64,000 bases of DNA. It comes from UBA9676 sp963837105. Its GTDB lineage: Bacteria; Actinomycetota; Actinomycetes; Streptosporangiales; Streptosporangiaceae. Shown here in pieces: positions 8,346 to 17,268 of this stretch. The notes beneath the pieces are model-generated. The model did not search any database, was not told the origin of the DNA, and saw nothing but the letters and a program-made list of their open reading frames with translations. A program made the translations under genes and the position numbers. How positions within the stretch are numbered: the first letter of the stretch is position 1; every line of letters begins with the position of its first letter. The stretch spans positions 124,001 through 188,000 of the forward strand of contig CAWIMG010000018.1 of the NCBI GenBank assembly GCA_963837105.1, read 5' to 3'.

Positions 8346-9842
8346 CTACCAGGCGATCTGGAGGAAAGCGGCGTCGTAGGTGCCGTGCGGGATCGGGGTG
8401 AACGTGTTCCCGGTGAGGACACCGAGGATGGTGCCGGGGCCGTACGGGGTTCGCTTGCCGCGGGGGTCGGAAACGACGAGCTCCCGGCCGCCCGGGCCTG
8501 CCCACAGCACATACTGCAGGTCCACCTCCTGCGGGCCGCCGGCCGGGAACCGGTCCGCGGGGAACTGGTCCTCGGACAGGATCGGCTGCCCGGTGCGGGC
8601 GGAGAATTCGGTGATTCCCTGCGGGGTGACGGTGACGATCCTGCTGCCGTCGGGGGTGAGGAGCGTGTTGGAGCCTAGCGCCCCGGGGTCGGCGAAGGTG
8701 AGGACGACCTTGGCGGACGCCAGGCTGGTGCCGGGCGCGGTGGTGTCGAGCAGCCGGATGTTCGTGGCCTCCGGGGCCAGGCTCCGGTAGGCGTCAACCG
8801 TGTGCGCTGCCAGCACGATCGTGACCGCGGCCGCGGCGATAGTCCAGGCCAGCAGGTCAGCCCGCCGCACACGGACGCACCGCCGCACGAGTATCCCGGT
8901 GAGCACGACCGCGGCCAGGGCGCCGGCGACCGCGGCCAGGAACGACAGGGATATTGCCCCCCAGTTGCCGTTCGTCTGCTGGAACGCCAGCGTCGTCCCG
9001 TCCGCGGTCCAGGAGAAGATCTGGCCGAACGGCTTGTTGTTACCGATCCAGCCGCCGCCGGGCCAGGCCCAGGACCGGATTGCCCCGGTGGCGAGGGTGA
9101 CGACCTGGATGGACTGGCCGAAGTCCAGGGCGAGCCTGGTGCCGTCGGGGGACACGGTCATCCCGTCGAGCCGGGTGTGGGAGATCGTTTCCGGCACGGC
9201 CAGGCGGGCCAGCGTTACGGTGTGGGTGGCCGGGTCGAAGATCATCTTGAAGAACACCGTGGGGGTGGTGATGTCCCGGTTCTGGGCTGGCATCCCGGCC
9301 TGGCCGGAGGCGATGGGCCAGTACCGCTGGGCGGCCAGGACGAAGGTGCGGTCGTCGGCGGCGGCGCTCACCCAGGTGAAGATCTGGTAGGGCGGGGGCG
9401 GGGTGACCGTGGCCAGCACCTGCCCGGTGAGAGTCGAGCGCACCACCACGGCCTCGCCGCCCCTCACCTGGACGGGGGCGGTCAGGGTCAGCGCGGCGAA
9501 GTAGCGGGGCACCTGATACAGCGCCGCCTGACCCAGCGGCGCCGGACGCAACGGCGCCGGGGAGGGGTGGGACCGCACGGCTGGGCCAGCCGGACGGGCA
9601 TTGCCGTGGAATGTGGCGGAGATGGCCAGCGAGGCGGCGACCACGCCAATGACCGCGGCGGCGGCGGCCAGCGGCACGAGCAGGCTGGACCACCGGCGCA
9701 GAGCCGGCCGGAGCGGCCAGCGGTACTGGCGCCGGGCCCCGTCCCGGTCTTCTGGCAGCCGCAGTGGCGGCACGCTGCCCGGCGTCACCGTTTCGGCGGC
9801 TGCCTGGGCGGCTGCGCGGATGCGGTCCTCGACGGTGCTCAT
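8346..9842 (-). CDS. Membrane-anchored propeller-like protein, putative partner of an ECF sigma factor
   Basis: 498 aa. A cytosolic N-terminus (1-50) is followed by TM1 (about 52-76), a Pro-rich linker and an extracytoplasmic segment with propeller-like blades (MTVSPDGTRLALDFGQSIQV at about 228-247). A hairpin of two further helices, TM2 about 296-319 and TM3 about 330-348, joined by RRCVRVRRAD, interrupts the blades, which then resume (TPDGSRIVTVTPQG). The basic loop puts TM2-TM3 in agreement with the positive-inside rule. It overlaps the sigma gene by ATGA, so it may be its anti-sigma or sensor, but no zinc-binding anti-sigma motif is visible. Confidence 0.7.
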   Translation of the reverse strand: MSTVEDRIRAAAQAAAETVTPGSVPPLRLPEDRDGARRQYRWPLRPALRRWSSLLVPLAAAAAVIGVVAASLAISATFHGNARPAGPAVRSHPSPAPLRPAPLGQAALYQVPRYFAALTLTAPVQVRGGEAVVVRSTLTGQVLATVTPPPPYQIFTWVSAAADDRTFVLAAQRYWPIASGQAGMPAQNRDITTPTVFFKMIFDPATHTVTLARLAVPETISHTRLDGMTVSPDGTRLALDFGQSIQVVTLATGAIRSWAWPGGGWIGNNKPFGQIFSWTADGTTLAFQQTNGNWGAISLSFLAAVAGALAAVVLTGILVRRCVRVRRADLLAWTIAAAAVTIVLAAHTVDAYRSLAPEATNIRLLDTTAPGTSLASAKVVLTFADPGALGSNTLLTPDGSRIVTVTPQGITEFSARTGQPILSEDQFPADRFPAGGPQEVDLQYVLWAGPGGRELVVSDPRGKRTPYGPGTILGVLTGNTFTPIPHGTYDAAFLQIAW

Positions 9843-10393
9843 GGCGCTTCCTTGATCACACGGCCGAGCGCGGCCAGCGCCCGGGAGGTGGTGGACTTGA
9901 CGGTGCCCTGGCTGACACCCATGCAGGCGGCGATCTCGTGCTCGGCGAGTTCGAGGTAGAAGCGGAGCACCAGGGCTTCCCGCTGGCGAGGTGGCAGGCG
10001 GTGCAGCGCGGCCAGCACCTGCCGGTGCTCCTCGCCCACCAGCACCGAGGTCTCCGCCGACTCGGCCGTCTGCCATGGCCCGGCTGCCCGGGCCAGCCGG
10101 TCATGCTGGCTGCGCTGGCGGCGCCGCGCCGAGCGGCAGCCGTTCAGCACCGCAGACCGCAGGTAGGGCAGTGCCTTGGCGGGGTCGGTCAGCCTCGCCC
10201 AGTGCCGGAACAGCCCGCAGAACGCCTCCTGCACCACGTCCTCGGCGGCCGCCTGGTCGCCGAGCATCACCACGCCCAGCCGGATCAGGCCGAGCGCGTG
10301 TGCCTGGTACAGGCCCGCTACCGCCTCGCGGGCCGGCCCGTGCCGGTCGGGCACATCGGCCTGGACCGGTTCCCGCGTCGTGTTGCTGCCCAC
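9839..10393 (-). CDS. ECF sigma factor (SigE-like family)
   Basis: 184 aa from a GTG. Region 2 is HALGLIRLGVVMLGDQAAAE followed by DVVQEAFCGLFRHW; region 4 is LPPRQREALVLRFYLELAEH with the HTH IAACMGVSQGTVKSTTSRAL. It directs RNA polymerase to a small regulon, usually in response to envelope signals. The overlap of 4 bp with the downstream membrane propeller gene suggests a sigma/regulator pair. No promoter for autoregulation was identified. Confidence 0.9.
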   Translation of the reverse strand: MGSNTTREPVQADVPDRHGPAREAVAGLYQAHALGLIRLGVVMLGDQAAAEDVVQEAFCGLFRHWARLTDPAKALPYLRSAVLNGCRSARRRQRSQHDRLARAAGPWQTAESAETSVLVGEEHRQVLAALHRLPPRQREALVLRFYLELAEHEIAACMGVSQGTVKSTTSRALAALGRVIKEAP

Positions 10394-10466
10394 ATATCAG
10401 AGACTCCCAGGCGGTGCCCTGGTTGCCTGCCGTTCCCGGCTGCCGTTCCCGGCTGCCGGGCCAGCG

Positions 10467-10919
10467 TCACCCCGGCCAGAGCGGGAGCCAGGACGACAGG
10501 TCGGCGCGCGGGCCGCTGGCCCGGATCTGCCCGGCCGCCACCGCGGCCGTCCAGCCGGCCCGGCCGGCCGCCAGCCCCAGCCAGGTCAGCGGGTCGGTCT
10601 CGACCACGTTCGGCGGGGTGCCACGGGTGTGCCGCGGGCCCGCCACGCACTGCACCGCCGCGTAGGGCGGCACCCGGACCTCCACCGCCCGGCCGGGCGC
10701 CCGCTCGGCCAGCACCCCCAGCAGGTAGGTCACGGCCGCCCGCAGCGCCCTGGGGGACGGCGCCAGCCCGCGGTCCACCGCGGCCAGCGCCCCGCGCACG
10801 CACTCGCGGCTGAGCTCGGCCGCCGTCACCGGGCCCGGCCAGGCCGGCTCGGCCAGCGCCGCGCGCTGCTCGGTGACGGCGGCCAGCAGCCGCTCGGCAC
10901 TGATCGCCCGGGCCGGCAT
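10467..10919 (-). CDS. Sterol-carrier-family-like small protein
   Basis: 150 aa. The ATG is only 5 bp after the purL stop, so the gene reads as the tail of the purQ-purL unit. Features are VRGALAAVDRGLAPSPRALR and, near the C-terminus, VVETDPLTWLGLAAGRAGWT and IRASGPRADLSSWLPLW, which resemble the lipid-binding C-terminal fold of SCP/MDMPI-type actinobacterial proteins. I recall the same neighbour beside purL in Streptomyces under the name sterol carrier family protein; the biochemical role is unknown. Confidence 0.65.
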   Translation of the reverse strand: MPARAISAERLLAAVTEQRAALAEPAWPGPVTAAELSRECVRGALAAVDRGLAPSPRALRAAVTYLLGVLAERAPGRAVEVRVPPYAAVQCVAGPRHTRGTPPNVVETDPLTWLGLAAGRAGWTAAVAAGQIRASGPRADLSSWLPLWPG

Positions 10920-10924
10920 GACGG

Positions 10925-13171
10925 TCAGCCGAACAGCGCGGGCAGCACCCGCCGGTGGGTCCCGGCCAGTTCGGCCAGCGGCACCGAGAACAAGCCGGTC
11001 ACCGTGAGGCTGTCGCCGCCGGTCTCGCCGAGCACGGTGGCCGGCACCGCGTGCCGCTGGCACAGCGCCGCGAACGCCGCCTCCGCGCCTGGCGCCACTG
11101 TCACCGCCAGCCGCGCGGCCGACTCGCTGAACAGCAGCGTGAACGGATCGCCGGGCAGTTCCACCCGGCAGCCGGCCCGGCCGGCCAGGCAGCATTCGGC
11201 CAGCGCAATCGCCAGCCCGCCGTCGGACACGTCGTGCGCCGCCGCCAGCAGCCCGGCCCCGGCCGCGGCGGCGAGCAGCGACGCGGCCGCGCGCTCGGCC
11301 GCCAGATCGGGGGCTGGCGGGCGGCCACCCAGATGGCCGTGCACGACCTGCGCCCAGGCCGAGCCGCCGAACTCGGCCGCGGTGGTGCCGAGCAGCACCA
11401 CCTGCCCGCCGGGCTGGCCGAATCCGATCGGCAGCGCGCGCCGCACGTCGTCCAGCACACCGAGCACGCCCACCACCGGGGTCGGGTGGATGGCCATGTC
11501 CTGAGTCTGGTTGTAGAAGCTGACATTCCCGCCGGTGACCGGGATGCCCAGGAACTGGCAGCCGTCCGCCAGGCCCCGCACCGCCTCCGCGAACTGCCAC
11601 ATCACGGCCGGATCCTCCGGCGAGCCGAAGTTGAGGCAGTCGGTGACCGCGACCGGGCGGGCGCCGGTGGCGGCCACGTTCCGGTACGCCTCGGCCAGCG
11701 CCAGTTGCGCGCCCAGGTAGGGATCGAGCTTCCCGTACCGGCCGTTGCCGTCGGTGGCCAGCGCCACCCCCAGCCCGCTCTGCTCGTCGATCCGGATCAC
11801 GCCCGCGTCCTGCGGCATGGCCAGCACCGTGTCGCCGCGCACGTGCCGGTCGTACTGCTCGGTCACCCAGGTCTTGTCCGCCAGGCCGGGGCTGGCCAGC
11901 AGGTCCAGCAGCGCGGCCCGCAGCTGCGGGCCGGACGACGGCCGGGGCAGAGCGGCCGGGTCGTCCGCGGCCAGCGCGTCCTGGCTGGCCGGGCGGGCGG
12001 CGGGCCGGGTGTAGACCGGGCCGTCGGCGGCGGTCTGCGGGGCGATGTCCACCACCAGCTCGCCGTGCCAGCTGACCTGGAGCCGGCCGGTACCGGTCAC
12101 CTCGCCGATCACCGTGGCCGGCACGTCCCAGCGGGCGCAGATGGCCAGGAAGGCGGCTACGTCGGCGGGCGCGACGACCGCCATCATCCGCTCCTGCGAC
12201 TCGCTCATCAAGATCTCGGCCGGGCTGAGTGCCGGGTCCCGCAGCGGCACCGCGTCCAGCCGGATCCGCATGCCAGTGCCGGCCGCCGCCGCCAGCTCGG
12301 CGGTGGCGCAGGACAGCCCGGCCGCACCGAGGTCGCCGAGACCGGCCAGCAGCCCGGCCGCGCCCAGTTCCAGGCAGCACTCCACCAGCAGCTTCTCCAG
12401 GAACGGGTCGCCGACCTGGACGCTCGGCCGTTTGGCCGCCGCACCGCCCCCGAACGAGGCGCTGGCCAGCACCGACGCGCCGCCGATGCCGTCCGGCCCG
12501 GTCCGGGAGCCGAACAGGATGACCTGGTTGCCCTCGCCGCGGGCGGCGGCGAACTGAAGGTCACCGTGCCGCATCACGCCCACGCACAGGGCGTTGACCA
12601 GCGGGTTGCCCGCATAGCAGGGATCGAAGGCGAGCTCGCCGCCGATGTTTGGCAGGCCCAGGCAGTTGCCGTAGAACGAGATCCCGGCCACCACCCCGGG
12701 CAGCACCCGGGCGGTGTCCGGCGCGTCCGCCGGGCCGAACCGCAGCGCGTCCATCACCGCCACCGGGCGGGCGCCCATGGCCAGGATGTCGCGGACGATC
12801 CCGCCGACGCCGGTGGCCGCGCCCTGGAACGGCTCCACATAGGAGGGGTGATTGTGCGACTCGATCTTGAAGGTGACCGCGTAGCCCTGGCCGATGTCGA
12901 CCACGCCGGCGTTCTGCCCGATGCCGGCCAGCAGCGTGGTGACGGGCGGCGCCTTCTCGGCGAACTGGCGCAGGTACACCCGGGAGGACTTGTACGAGCA
13001 GTGCTCACTCCACATGACCGAGTAGATGGCCAGCTCGCAGTCGGTCGGGCGGCGGCCGAGCAGATCCCGGATGCGCTGGTATTCCCCTCTGGTCAGGCCC
13101 AGCTCGGCGTAGGGCTGCGGCCGGTCCGCGGTGGCCGCCGCGGCGACGGTGTCCAGCCCGGTTCCGCTCAC
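10925..13171 (-). CDS. purL: Phosphoribosylformylglycinamidine synthase subunit PurL
   Basis: 748 aa, the small PurL that works with PurQ and PurS to make FGAM from FGAR, ATP and glutamine-derived ammonia. Signature segments: YSVMWSEHCSYKSSRVYLRQ, KIESHNHPSYVEPFQGAATG, AHDVSDGGLAIALAECCL and LGDLGAAGLSC. Overlaps purQ by 4 bp (start GTG at 13171). Length and motifs are complete. Confidence 0.96.
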   Translation of the reverse strand: MSGTGLDTVAAAATADRPQPYAELGLTRGEYQRIRDLLGRRPTDCELAIYSVMWSEHCSYKSSRVYLRQFAEKAPPVTTLLAGIGQNAGVVDIGQGYAVTFKIESHNHPSYVEPFQGAATGVGGIVRDILAMGARPVAVMDALRFGPADAPDTARVLPGVVAGISFYGNCLGLPNIGGELAFDPCYAGNPLVNALCVGVMRHGDLQFAAARGEGNQVILFGSRTGPDGIGGASVLASASFGGGAAAKRPSVQVGDPFLEKLLVECCLELGAAGLLAGLGDLGAAGLSCATAELAAAAGTGMRIRLDAVPLRDPALSPAEILMSESQERMMAVVAPADVAAFLAICARWDVPATVIGEVTGTGRLQVSWHGELVVDIAPQTAADGPVYTRPAARPASQDALAADDPAALPRPSSGPQLRAALLDLLASPGLADKTWVTEQYDRHVRGDTVLAMPQDAGVIRIDEQSGLGVALATDGNGRYGKLDPYLGAQLALAEAYRNVAATGARPVAVTDCLNFGSPEDPAVMWQFAEAVRGLADGCQFLGIPVTGGNVSFYNQTQDMAIHPTPVVGVLGVLDDVRRALPIGFGQPGGQVVLLGTTAAEFGGSAWAQVVHGHLGGRPPAPDLAAERAAASLLAAAAGAGLLAAAHDVSDGGLAIALAECCLAGRAGCRVELPGDPFTLLFSESAARLAVTVAPGAEAAFAALCQRHAVPATVLGETGGDSLTVTGLFSVPLAELAGTHRRVLPALFG

Positions 13172-13845
13172 CCGGCAACCACGTGAGCGATGGCGGAGGT
13201 GAAGAATGTCAGGCCGTCGCCGCCCGGGCCGGTCAGCGCGTCGATCGCGTGCTCGGGATGGGGCATGATGCCCACCACGTTCCCGGCCTCATTCCTGACG
13301 CCGGCGATCAGCCGGGCGGAGCCGTTCGGGTCACCGCTGGCGTACCTGGCCACCACCTGACCGTGGTTCTCCAGGGTGTCGAGCGTGGCCTGGTCGGCGA
13401 GATAGGCACCCTCACCGCTCTTGAGCACCAGGGTGATCTCCTGTCCCGGCTGGTAGCCACTGGTCCACGGGGTGCTGGTGTCCTCGATCCGGACCCGCAG
13501 GCGGCGGTCGATGAACTTGCGGCCGGCGTTACGCGTCAGCACGCCGGGCAGCAGATGAGCCTCGCACAGGATCTGGAAGCCGTTGCAGACGCCCAGCACC
13601 GGCAGTCCGGCCGCCGCGGCCGGCAGCAGGTCGGCCATGATCCGCGCGAACCGGGCGATGGCACCGCAGCGCAGGTAGTCGCCGTAGGAGAAACCGCCGG
13701 GCAGGATCACCGCATCCACCCCGCGCAGCCCGCGGTCGGCATGCCAGAGCGGGACCGCCTCGCCGCCGGCCCGGGTGACCGCACGCGCCGCGTCACGGTC
13801 GTCCAGGGATCCGGGGAAGGTCACGATTCCCACGCGGGCGGTCAT
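13168..13845 (-). CDS. purQ: Phosphoribosylformylglycinamidine synthase subunit PurQ (glutaminase)
   Basis: 225 aa class-I glutamine amidotransferase. The nucleophile Cys sits in LPVLGVCNGFQILCEAHLLP, the His-Glu pair in GIMPHPEHAIDALTG, and the N-terminus is MTARVGIVTFPGSLDDRDAA. Supplies ammonia to PurL. Overlaps purL by 4 bp. The partner purS is 847 bp upstream on the same strand, separated by an unrelated anti-sigma-like gene. Confidence 0.96.
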   Translation of the reverse strand: MTARVGIVTFPGSLDDRDAARAVTRAGGEAVPLWHADRGLRGVDAVILPGGFSYGDYLRCGAIARFARIMADLLPAAAAGLPVLGVCNGFQILCEAHLLPGVLTRNAGRKFIDRRLRVRIEDTSTPWTSGYQPGQEITLVLKSGEGAYLADQATLDTLENHGQVVARYASGDPNGSARLIAGVRNEAGNVVGIMPHPEHAIDALTGPGGDGLTFFTSAIAHVVAG

Positions 13846-13965
13846 CGGCGTCCTCGCAGGCCAAGGCTCCGGGTAACGGTCACTCGTCGTGTCCGGGGTA
13901 CCTTGGCAGGCTACCGGTTCGCGGCCAGCGGCGGCAGGCGGGTCAGCGGCCCGGTGGCCGCCCGG

Positions 13966-14580
13966 TCAGCCGGCGTCGCGCAGTTGCTCGCCGGGCGCCG
14001 CGGTCAGTGGCGCCCCGTCCCGCCAGGCAATCCGCTTCTGCAGCGAAACCACGGGCTGGCTTTCCGGGCCACTGGTGAGCGTTACATCGTCCACACATGC
14101 CTGCATGATGGCGAGCCCGCGGCCCGATTCCGGGAGTGTGGCGATGGTCTCATCGGAGGCCATTTCCCCGGCGTCACCGGCGCGCCGGTGGAAACGGCCG
14201 GAAGTGGCCGGCCGGGCCGGGCGGCGGCGCATCCGGAGGGAGGGCACTTGCGGCAGCGCCATCCGGCGGCGCAGCCTGGGCAGCCGCAGCGCGTCGAAGG
14301 TGCGGCCAGCGTTCTGCACCTCGACCACACAGCCACCGCGGCCGACGCTCGCCAGGACCTCGTACCGCCGCCCCGGGCCGCCGTGCTGGACCACATTGGT
14401 GCAGGCCTCGGTGACAGCGAGCAGCAGATCGGCTACGCCTTCGTCGTCGGCCCCGAGGTCCCGCAGCGTGTCCCCCAGCACATGGCGCATCACCGGGACG
14501 CTCAGCGCCTCACGCGGGAACACCAGGCAGAACCTCACGTCCACGGCGGCCTCCTCGGCATGTCGTACCCGAGTACGCAT
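13966..14580 (-). CDS. RsbW-like ATP-binding protein (anti-sigma/serine kinase family)
   Basis: 204 aa from the ATG at 14580, preceded by GAGGAG. The N box is DLLLAVTEACTNVVQHGG and a late glycine box is ESGRGLAIMQACVDDV, the HATPase_c fold of anti-sigma kinases. The strand before the ATP lid reads VEVQNAGRTFD in place of the usual DxGxGF, and an Arg-rich insert of about 35 residues (RRRMALPQVPSLRMRRRPAR and onward) sits where the lid should be, so ATP use is uncertain. It lies between purS and purQ on the same strand. Confidence 0.75.
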   Translation of the reverse strand: MRTRVRHAEEAAVDVRFCLVFPREALSVPVMRHVLGDTLRDLGADDEGVADLLLAVTEACTNVVQHGGPGRRYEVLASVGRGGCVVEVQNAGRTFDALRLPRLRRRMALPQVPSLRMRRRPARPATSGRFHRRAGDAGEMASDETIATLPESGRGLAIMQACVDDVTLTSGPESQPVVSLQKRIAWRDGAPLTAAPGEQLRDAG

Positions 14581-14691
14581 CCGCTCCTCAGCCCTGCCTC
14601 CAGTGTTTCGCTTGCCTGTTATCTGCCTTCCCCGTCCGCACCGCAATAATCGTCTGTTCACACAACGTTCTTTCGGCCGCGGGCAGGCCAA

Positions 14692-14934
14692 TCAGCGCGC
14701 CCGCAGTGTGAATTCCTCGATCACCGGGTTAGCCAGCAATTCACCCGCCAGTTCAGTCATGCGCTCCAGAGCGGCCTCGCCGGGCGTTCCGGCCACTTCC
14801 AGTTCGAACCGCTTTCCCTGGCGGACGCCGGTCACCTCACCGAATCCCAGCCGCTGGCAGGCACCCCGGATGGCCTCACCCTGCGGGTCGTGGATCTCCG
14901 GCTTGAGCATGACCTCGACGATGATCTGGGCCAC
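14692..14934 (-). CDS. purS: Phosphoribosylformylglycinamidine synthase subunit PurS
   Basis: 80 aa. VAQIIVEVMLKPEIHDPQGE and GFGEVTGVRQGKRFELEVAG are typical PurS. The GTG at 14934 is chosen over the upstream start at 14967 because AGGAAAGG precedes it and because family members start at this residue and are 80-85 aa long. It bridges PurL and PurQ in the FGAM synthase complex. Confidence 0.92.
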   Translation of the reverse strand: MAQIIVEVMLKPEIHDPQGEAIRGACQRLGFGEVTGVRQGKRFELEVAGTPGEAALERMTELAGELLANPVIEEFTLRAR

Positions 14935-15119
14935 TTCGCCGCCTTTCCTCGATGCCGCTACGGGCACGCAGCGTAACCCACACCGGTGCCGCCAGGTGGC
15001 CGGCCGGCCGGGGCCAGCGGGGTTAGCCCAACCGACGCGTGTCTGTCACGATGGCGGGTAGAGCACACCCGGCTGGCCGCGGTGATCCTGGGGTCAGCCC
15101 CTGACGCAAGGAGTGGCAC

Positions 15120-16274
15120 GTGGCCGTTAACGCTGACGGTGCGGTCACCGCACCGGGAACCGGAGGCCTGGACGGGCCGGCCGGTTCGCGCGCAGAACTT
15201 ATCCAGCTCCTCACCCCGGAAGGGGAGCGGGCCGACCATCCCGACTACCCCCTCGACCTGACCACCGATGAGGTCAAGGCCCTCTACCGGGACCTGGTCA
15301 TCATCCGCCGGATCGACACCGAGGCCATCGCCCTGCAGCGGCAGGGCGAACTCGGGATCTGGGCCTCGCTGCTGGGCCAGGAAGCCGCCCAGGTCGGCTC
15401 CGGCCGGGCGCTCGGGCCGCGCGACATGGCCTTCCCGACCTACCGCGAGCACGGCGTGGCATGGTGCCGGGGAGTGGACCCGGTGAAGCTGCTGGAGCTG
15501 TTCCGTGGCGTCAGCCACGGCGGCTGGGACCCGGCCGAGCACAACTTCCACCTGTACACGATCGTGATCGGCGCGCAGACGCTGCACGCCACCGGATACG
15601 CCATGGGAATCCAGCGGGACGGGCTGGTAGGCGAGAACGGCGAGGCGGTGATCGTCTACTTCGGCGACGGCGCGACCAGCCAGGGCGACGTGAACGAGGC
15701 CTTCATCTGGGCGTCGGTGTTCAACGCCCCGGTGGTGTTCTTCTGCCAGAACAATCAGTGGGCCATCTCCGAGCCGCTGGAACGGCAGAGCCGGATCCCG
15801 CTGTACCAGCGGGCCAGCGGGTTCGGGTTCCCCGGCCTGCGGGTGGACGGCAACGACGTGTTCGCCTGCCTGGCGGTCACCCGGGCCGCGCTACAGGCCG
15901 CCCGGGACGGCCAGGGGCCGACCCTGATCGAGGCCTACACCTACCGGATGGGCGCGCACACCACCACCGACGACCCGACCAGGTACCGGCTGGCCAGCGA
16001 ACTGGAGGCGTGGAAGCTGAAGGACCCGGTGGAACGGGTGAAGGCCTTCCTGGTCCGCACCGGATCCGCCGACGCGGCCTTCTTCGAGGGCATCGAGGAA
16101 GAAGCGGACCAGGTCGGCCGCCACATCCGGCAGGCCTGCCTGGAAATGCCCGATCCGGTGCCGTCGGCGATGTTCGAGAACGTGTACGCGCAGCCGACTG
16201 CCCTGCTCCGGCAGGAGCGCGACGCCTACGCCGCCTACCTGGATTCGTTCGTCAGCGAGGAGGCCGCGCGATGA
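15120..16274 (+). CDS. 2-oxoacid dehydrogenase E1 component, alpha subunit
   Basis: 384 aa, GTG start with AAGGAG upstream. ThDP-binding motif GDGATSQGDVNEAF (about 181-194) ending in CQNNQWAIS, and MGAHTTTDDPTRYR in the phosphorylation-loop region. Decarboxylates pyruvate or branched-chain 2-oxo acids with the beta subunit. Sequence alone does not settle pyruvate versus branched-chain specificity. The next gene starts within its stop codon (ATGA). Confidence 0.92.
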   Translation: MAVNADGAVTAPGTGGLDGPAGSRAELIQLLTPEGERADHPDYPLDLTTDEVKALYRDLVIIRRIDTEAIALQRQGELGIWASLLGQEAAQVGSGRALGPRDMAFPTYREHGVAWCRGVDPVKLLELFRGVSHGGWDPAEHNFHLYTIVIGAQTLHATGYAMGIQRDGLVGENGEAVIVYFGDGATSQGDVNEAFIWASVFNAPVVFFCQNNQWAISEPLERQSRIPLYQRASGFGFPGLRVDGNDVFACLAVTRAALQAARDGQGPTLIEAYTYRMGAHTTTDDPTRYRLASELEAWKLKDPVERVKAFLVRTGSADAAFFEGIEEEADQVGRHIRQACLEMPDPVPSAMFENVYAQPTALLRQERDAYAAYLDSFVSEEAAR

Positions 16275-17254
16275 CCACCCTGACGCTGTCCAAGGCCCTG
16301 AACGAGGGGCTGCGCAAGGCCCTGGAATACGACCCCAAGGTGGTGGTCATGGGCGAGGACGTCGGCAAGCTGGGAGGCGTCTTCCGGGTCACCGACGGGC
16401 TGCAGAAAGACTTCGGCGAATCGCGGGTGGTGGACACCCCGCTGGCCGAGTCCGGCATCGTCGGCACCGCGGTCGGGCTGGCGCTGCGGGGCTACCGGCC
16501 GGTCTGTGAGATCCAGTTCGACGGGTTCGTCTTCCCCGCGTTCGACCAGATCGTCAGCCAGCTGGCGAAGATGCGGATGCGGTCGCTCGGCTGCCTGTCG
16601 ATGCCGGTGGTGGTCCGGATTCCGTTCGGAGGCGGGATCGGCGCGGTCGAGCACCACAGCGAGTCGCCGGAGGCGCTGTTCGCGCACATTCCCGGGCTGA
16701 AGACGGTCGCCTGCTCCGGCCCGGCCGACGCCTACACCATGATCCAGCAGGCCATCCGCTCCGACGATCCGGTGATCTTCTTCGAGCCCAAGCGCCGGTA
16801 CTGGGACAAGGAGGAGGTGGACACCGGTGCAGACCTGGGCACCGCCCTGCCGCTGGAGTCAGCCCGGACCGTGGCCGAGGGCACCGACGTGACCGTGCTG
16901 GCCTACGGGCCGATGGTGCGCACCTGCCTGGAAGCCGCGGTCGCCGCCCGCGACGACGGCCGGTCGCTGGAGGTCATCGACCTGCGCTCGCTGGCGCCGC
17001 TCGACCTGCCCGCCATCCTCGCCTCGGTGCGCAAGACCGGCCGCTGCATCGTGGTCCACGAGGCACCGGTCACCGGCGGCCTCGGCGCCGAGATCGCGGC
17101 CCGGGTGACCGAGCAGTGCTTCTACCAGCTGGAGGCGCCAGTGCTGCGGGTGGCCGCCTTCTCCGCGCCCTACCCGCCATCGCGGCTGGAGGACCACTAC
17201 CTGCCGGACCTGGACCGGGTGCTCGACGCGGTCGACCGGACGTTCGGGTACTGA
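16271..17254 (+). CDS. 2-oxoacid dehydrogenase E1 component, beta subunit
   Basis: 327 aa. VVVMGEDVGKLGGVFRVTDG, DTPLAESGIVGTAVGLALRG, CEIQFDGFVFPAFDQIVSQL and IPFGGGIGAVEHHSESPEAL are standard for the transketolase-like beta chain that completes the ThDP site. Starts inside the alpha-subunit stop codon and ends 15 bp before E2, which has its own GAGGAGG. One operon with E1 alpha and E2. Confidence 0.94.
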   Translation: MTTLTLSKALNEGLRKALEYDPKVVVMGEDVGKLGGVFRVTDGLQKDFGESRVVDTPLAESGIVGTAVGLALRGYRPVCEIQFDGFVFPAFDQIVSQLAKMRMRSLGCLSMPVVVRIPFGGGIGAVEHHSESPEALFAHIPGLKTVACSGPADAYTMIQQAIRSDDPVIFFEPKRRYWDKEEVDTGADLGTALPLESARTVAEGTDVTVLAYGPMVRTCLEAAVAARDDGRSLEVIDLRSLAPLDLPAILASVRKTGRCIVVHEAPVTGGLGAEIAARVTEQCFYQLEAPVLRVAAFSAPYPPSRLEDHYLPDLDRVLDAVDRTFGY

Positions 17255-17268
17255 GGAGGCCGGAATCT

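Noticed and set aside
10467..12380. 637-aa minus-strand frame extending the sterol-carrier-like gene into purL
   Set aside because: Everything upstream of 10919 is an out-of-frame shadow of purL; only the last 150 codons are coding.
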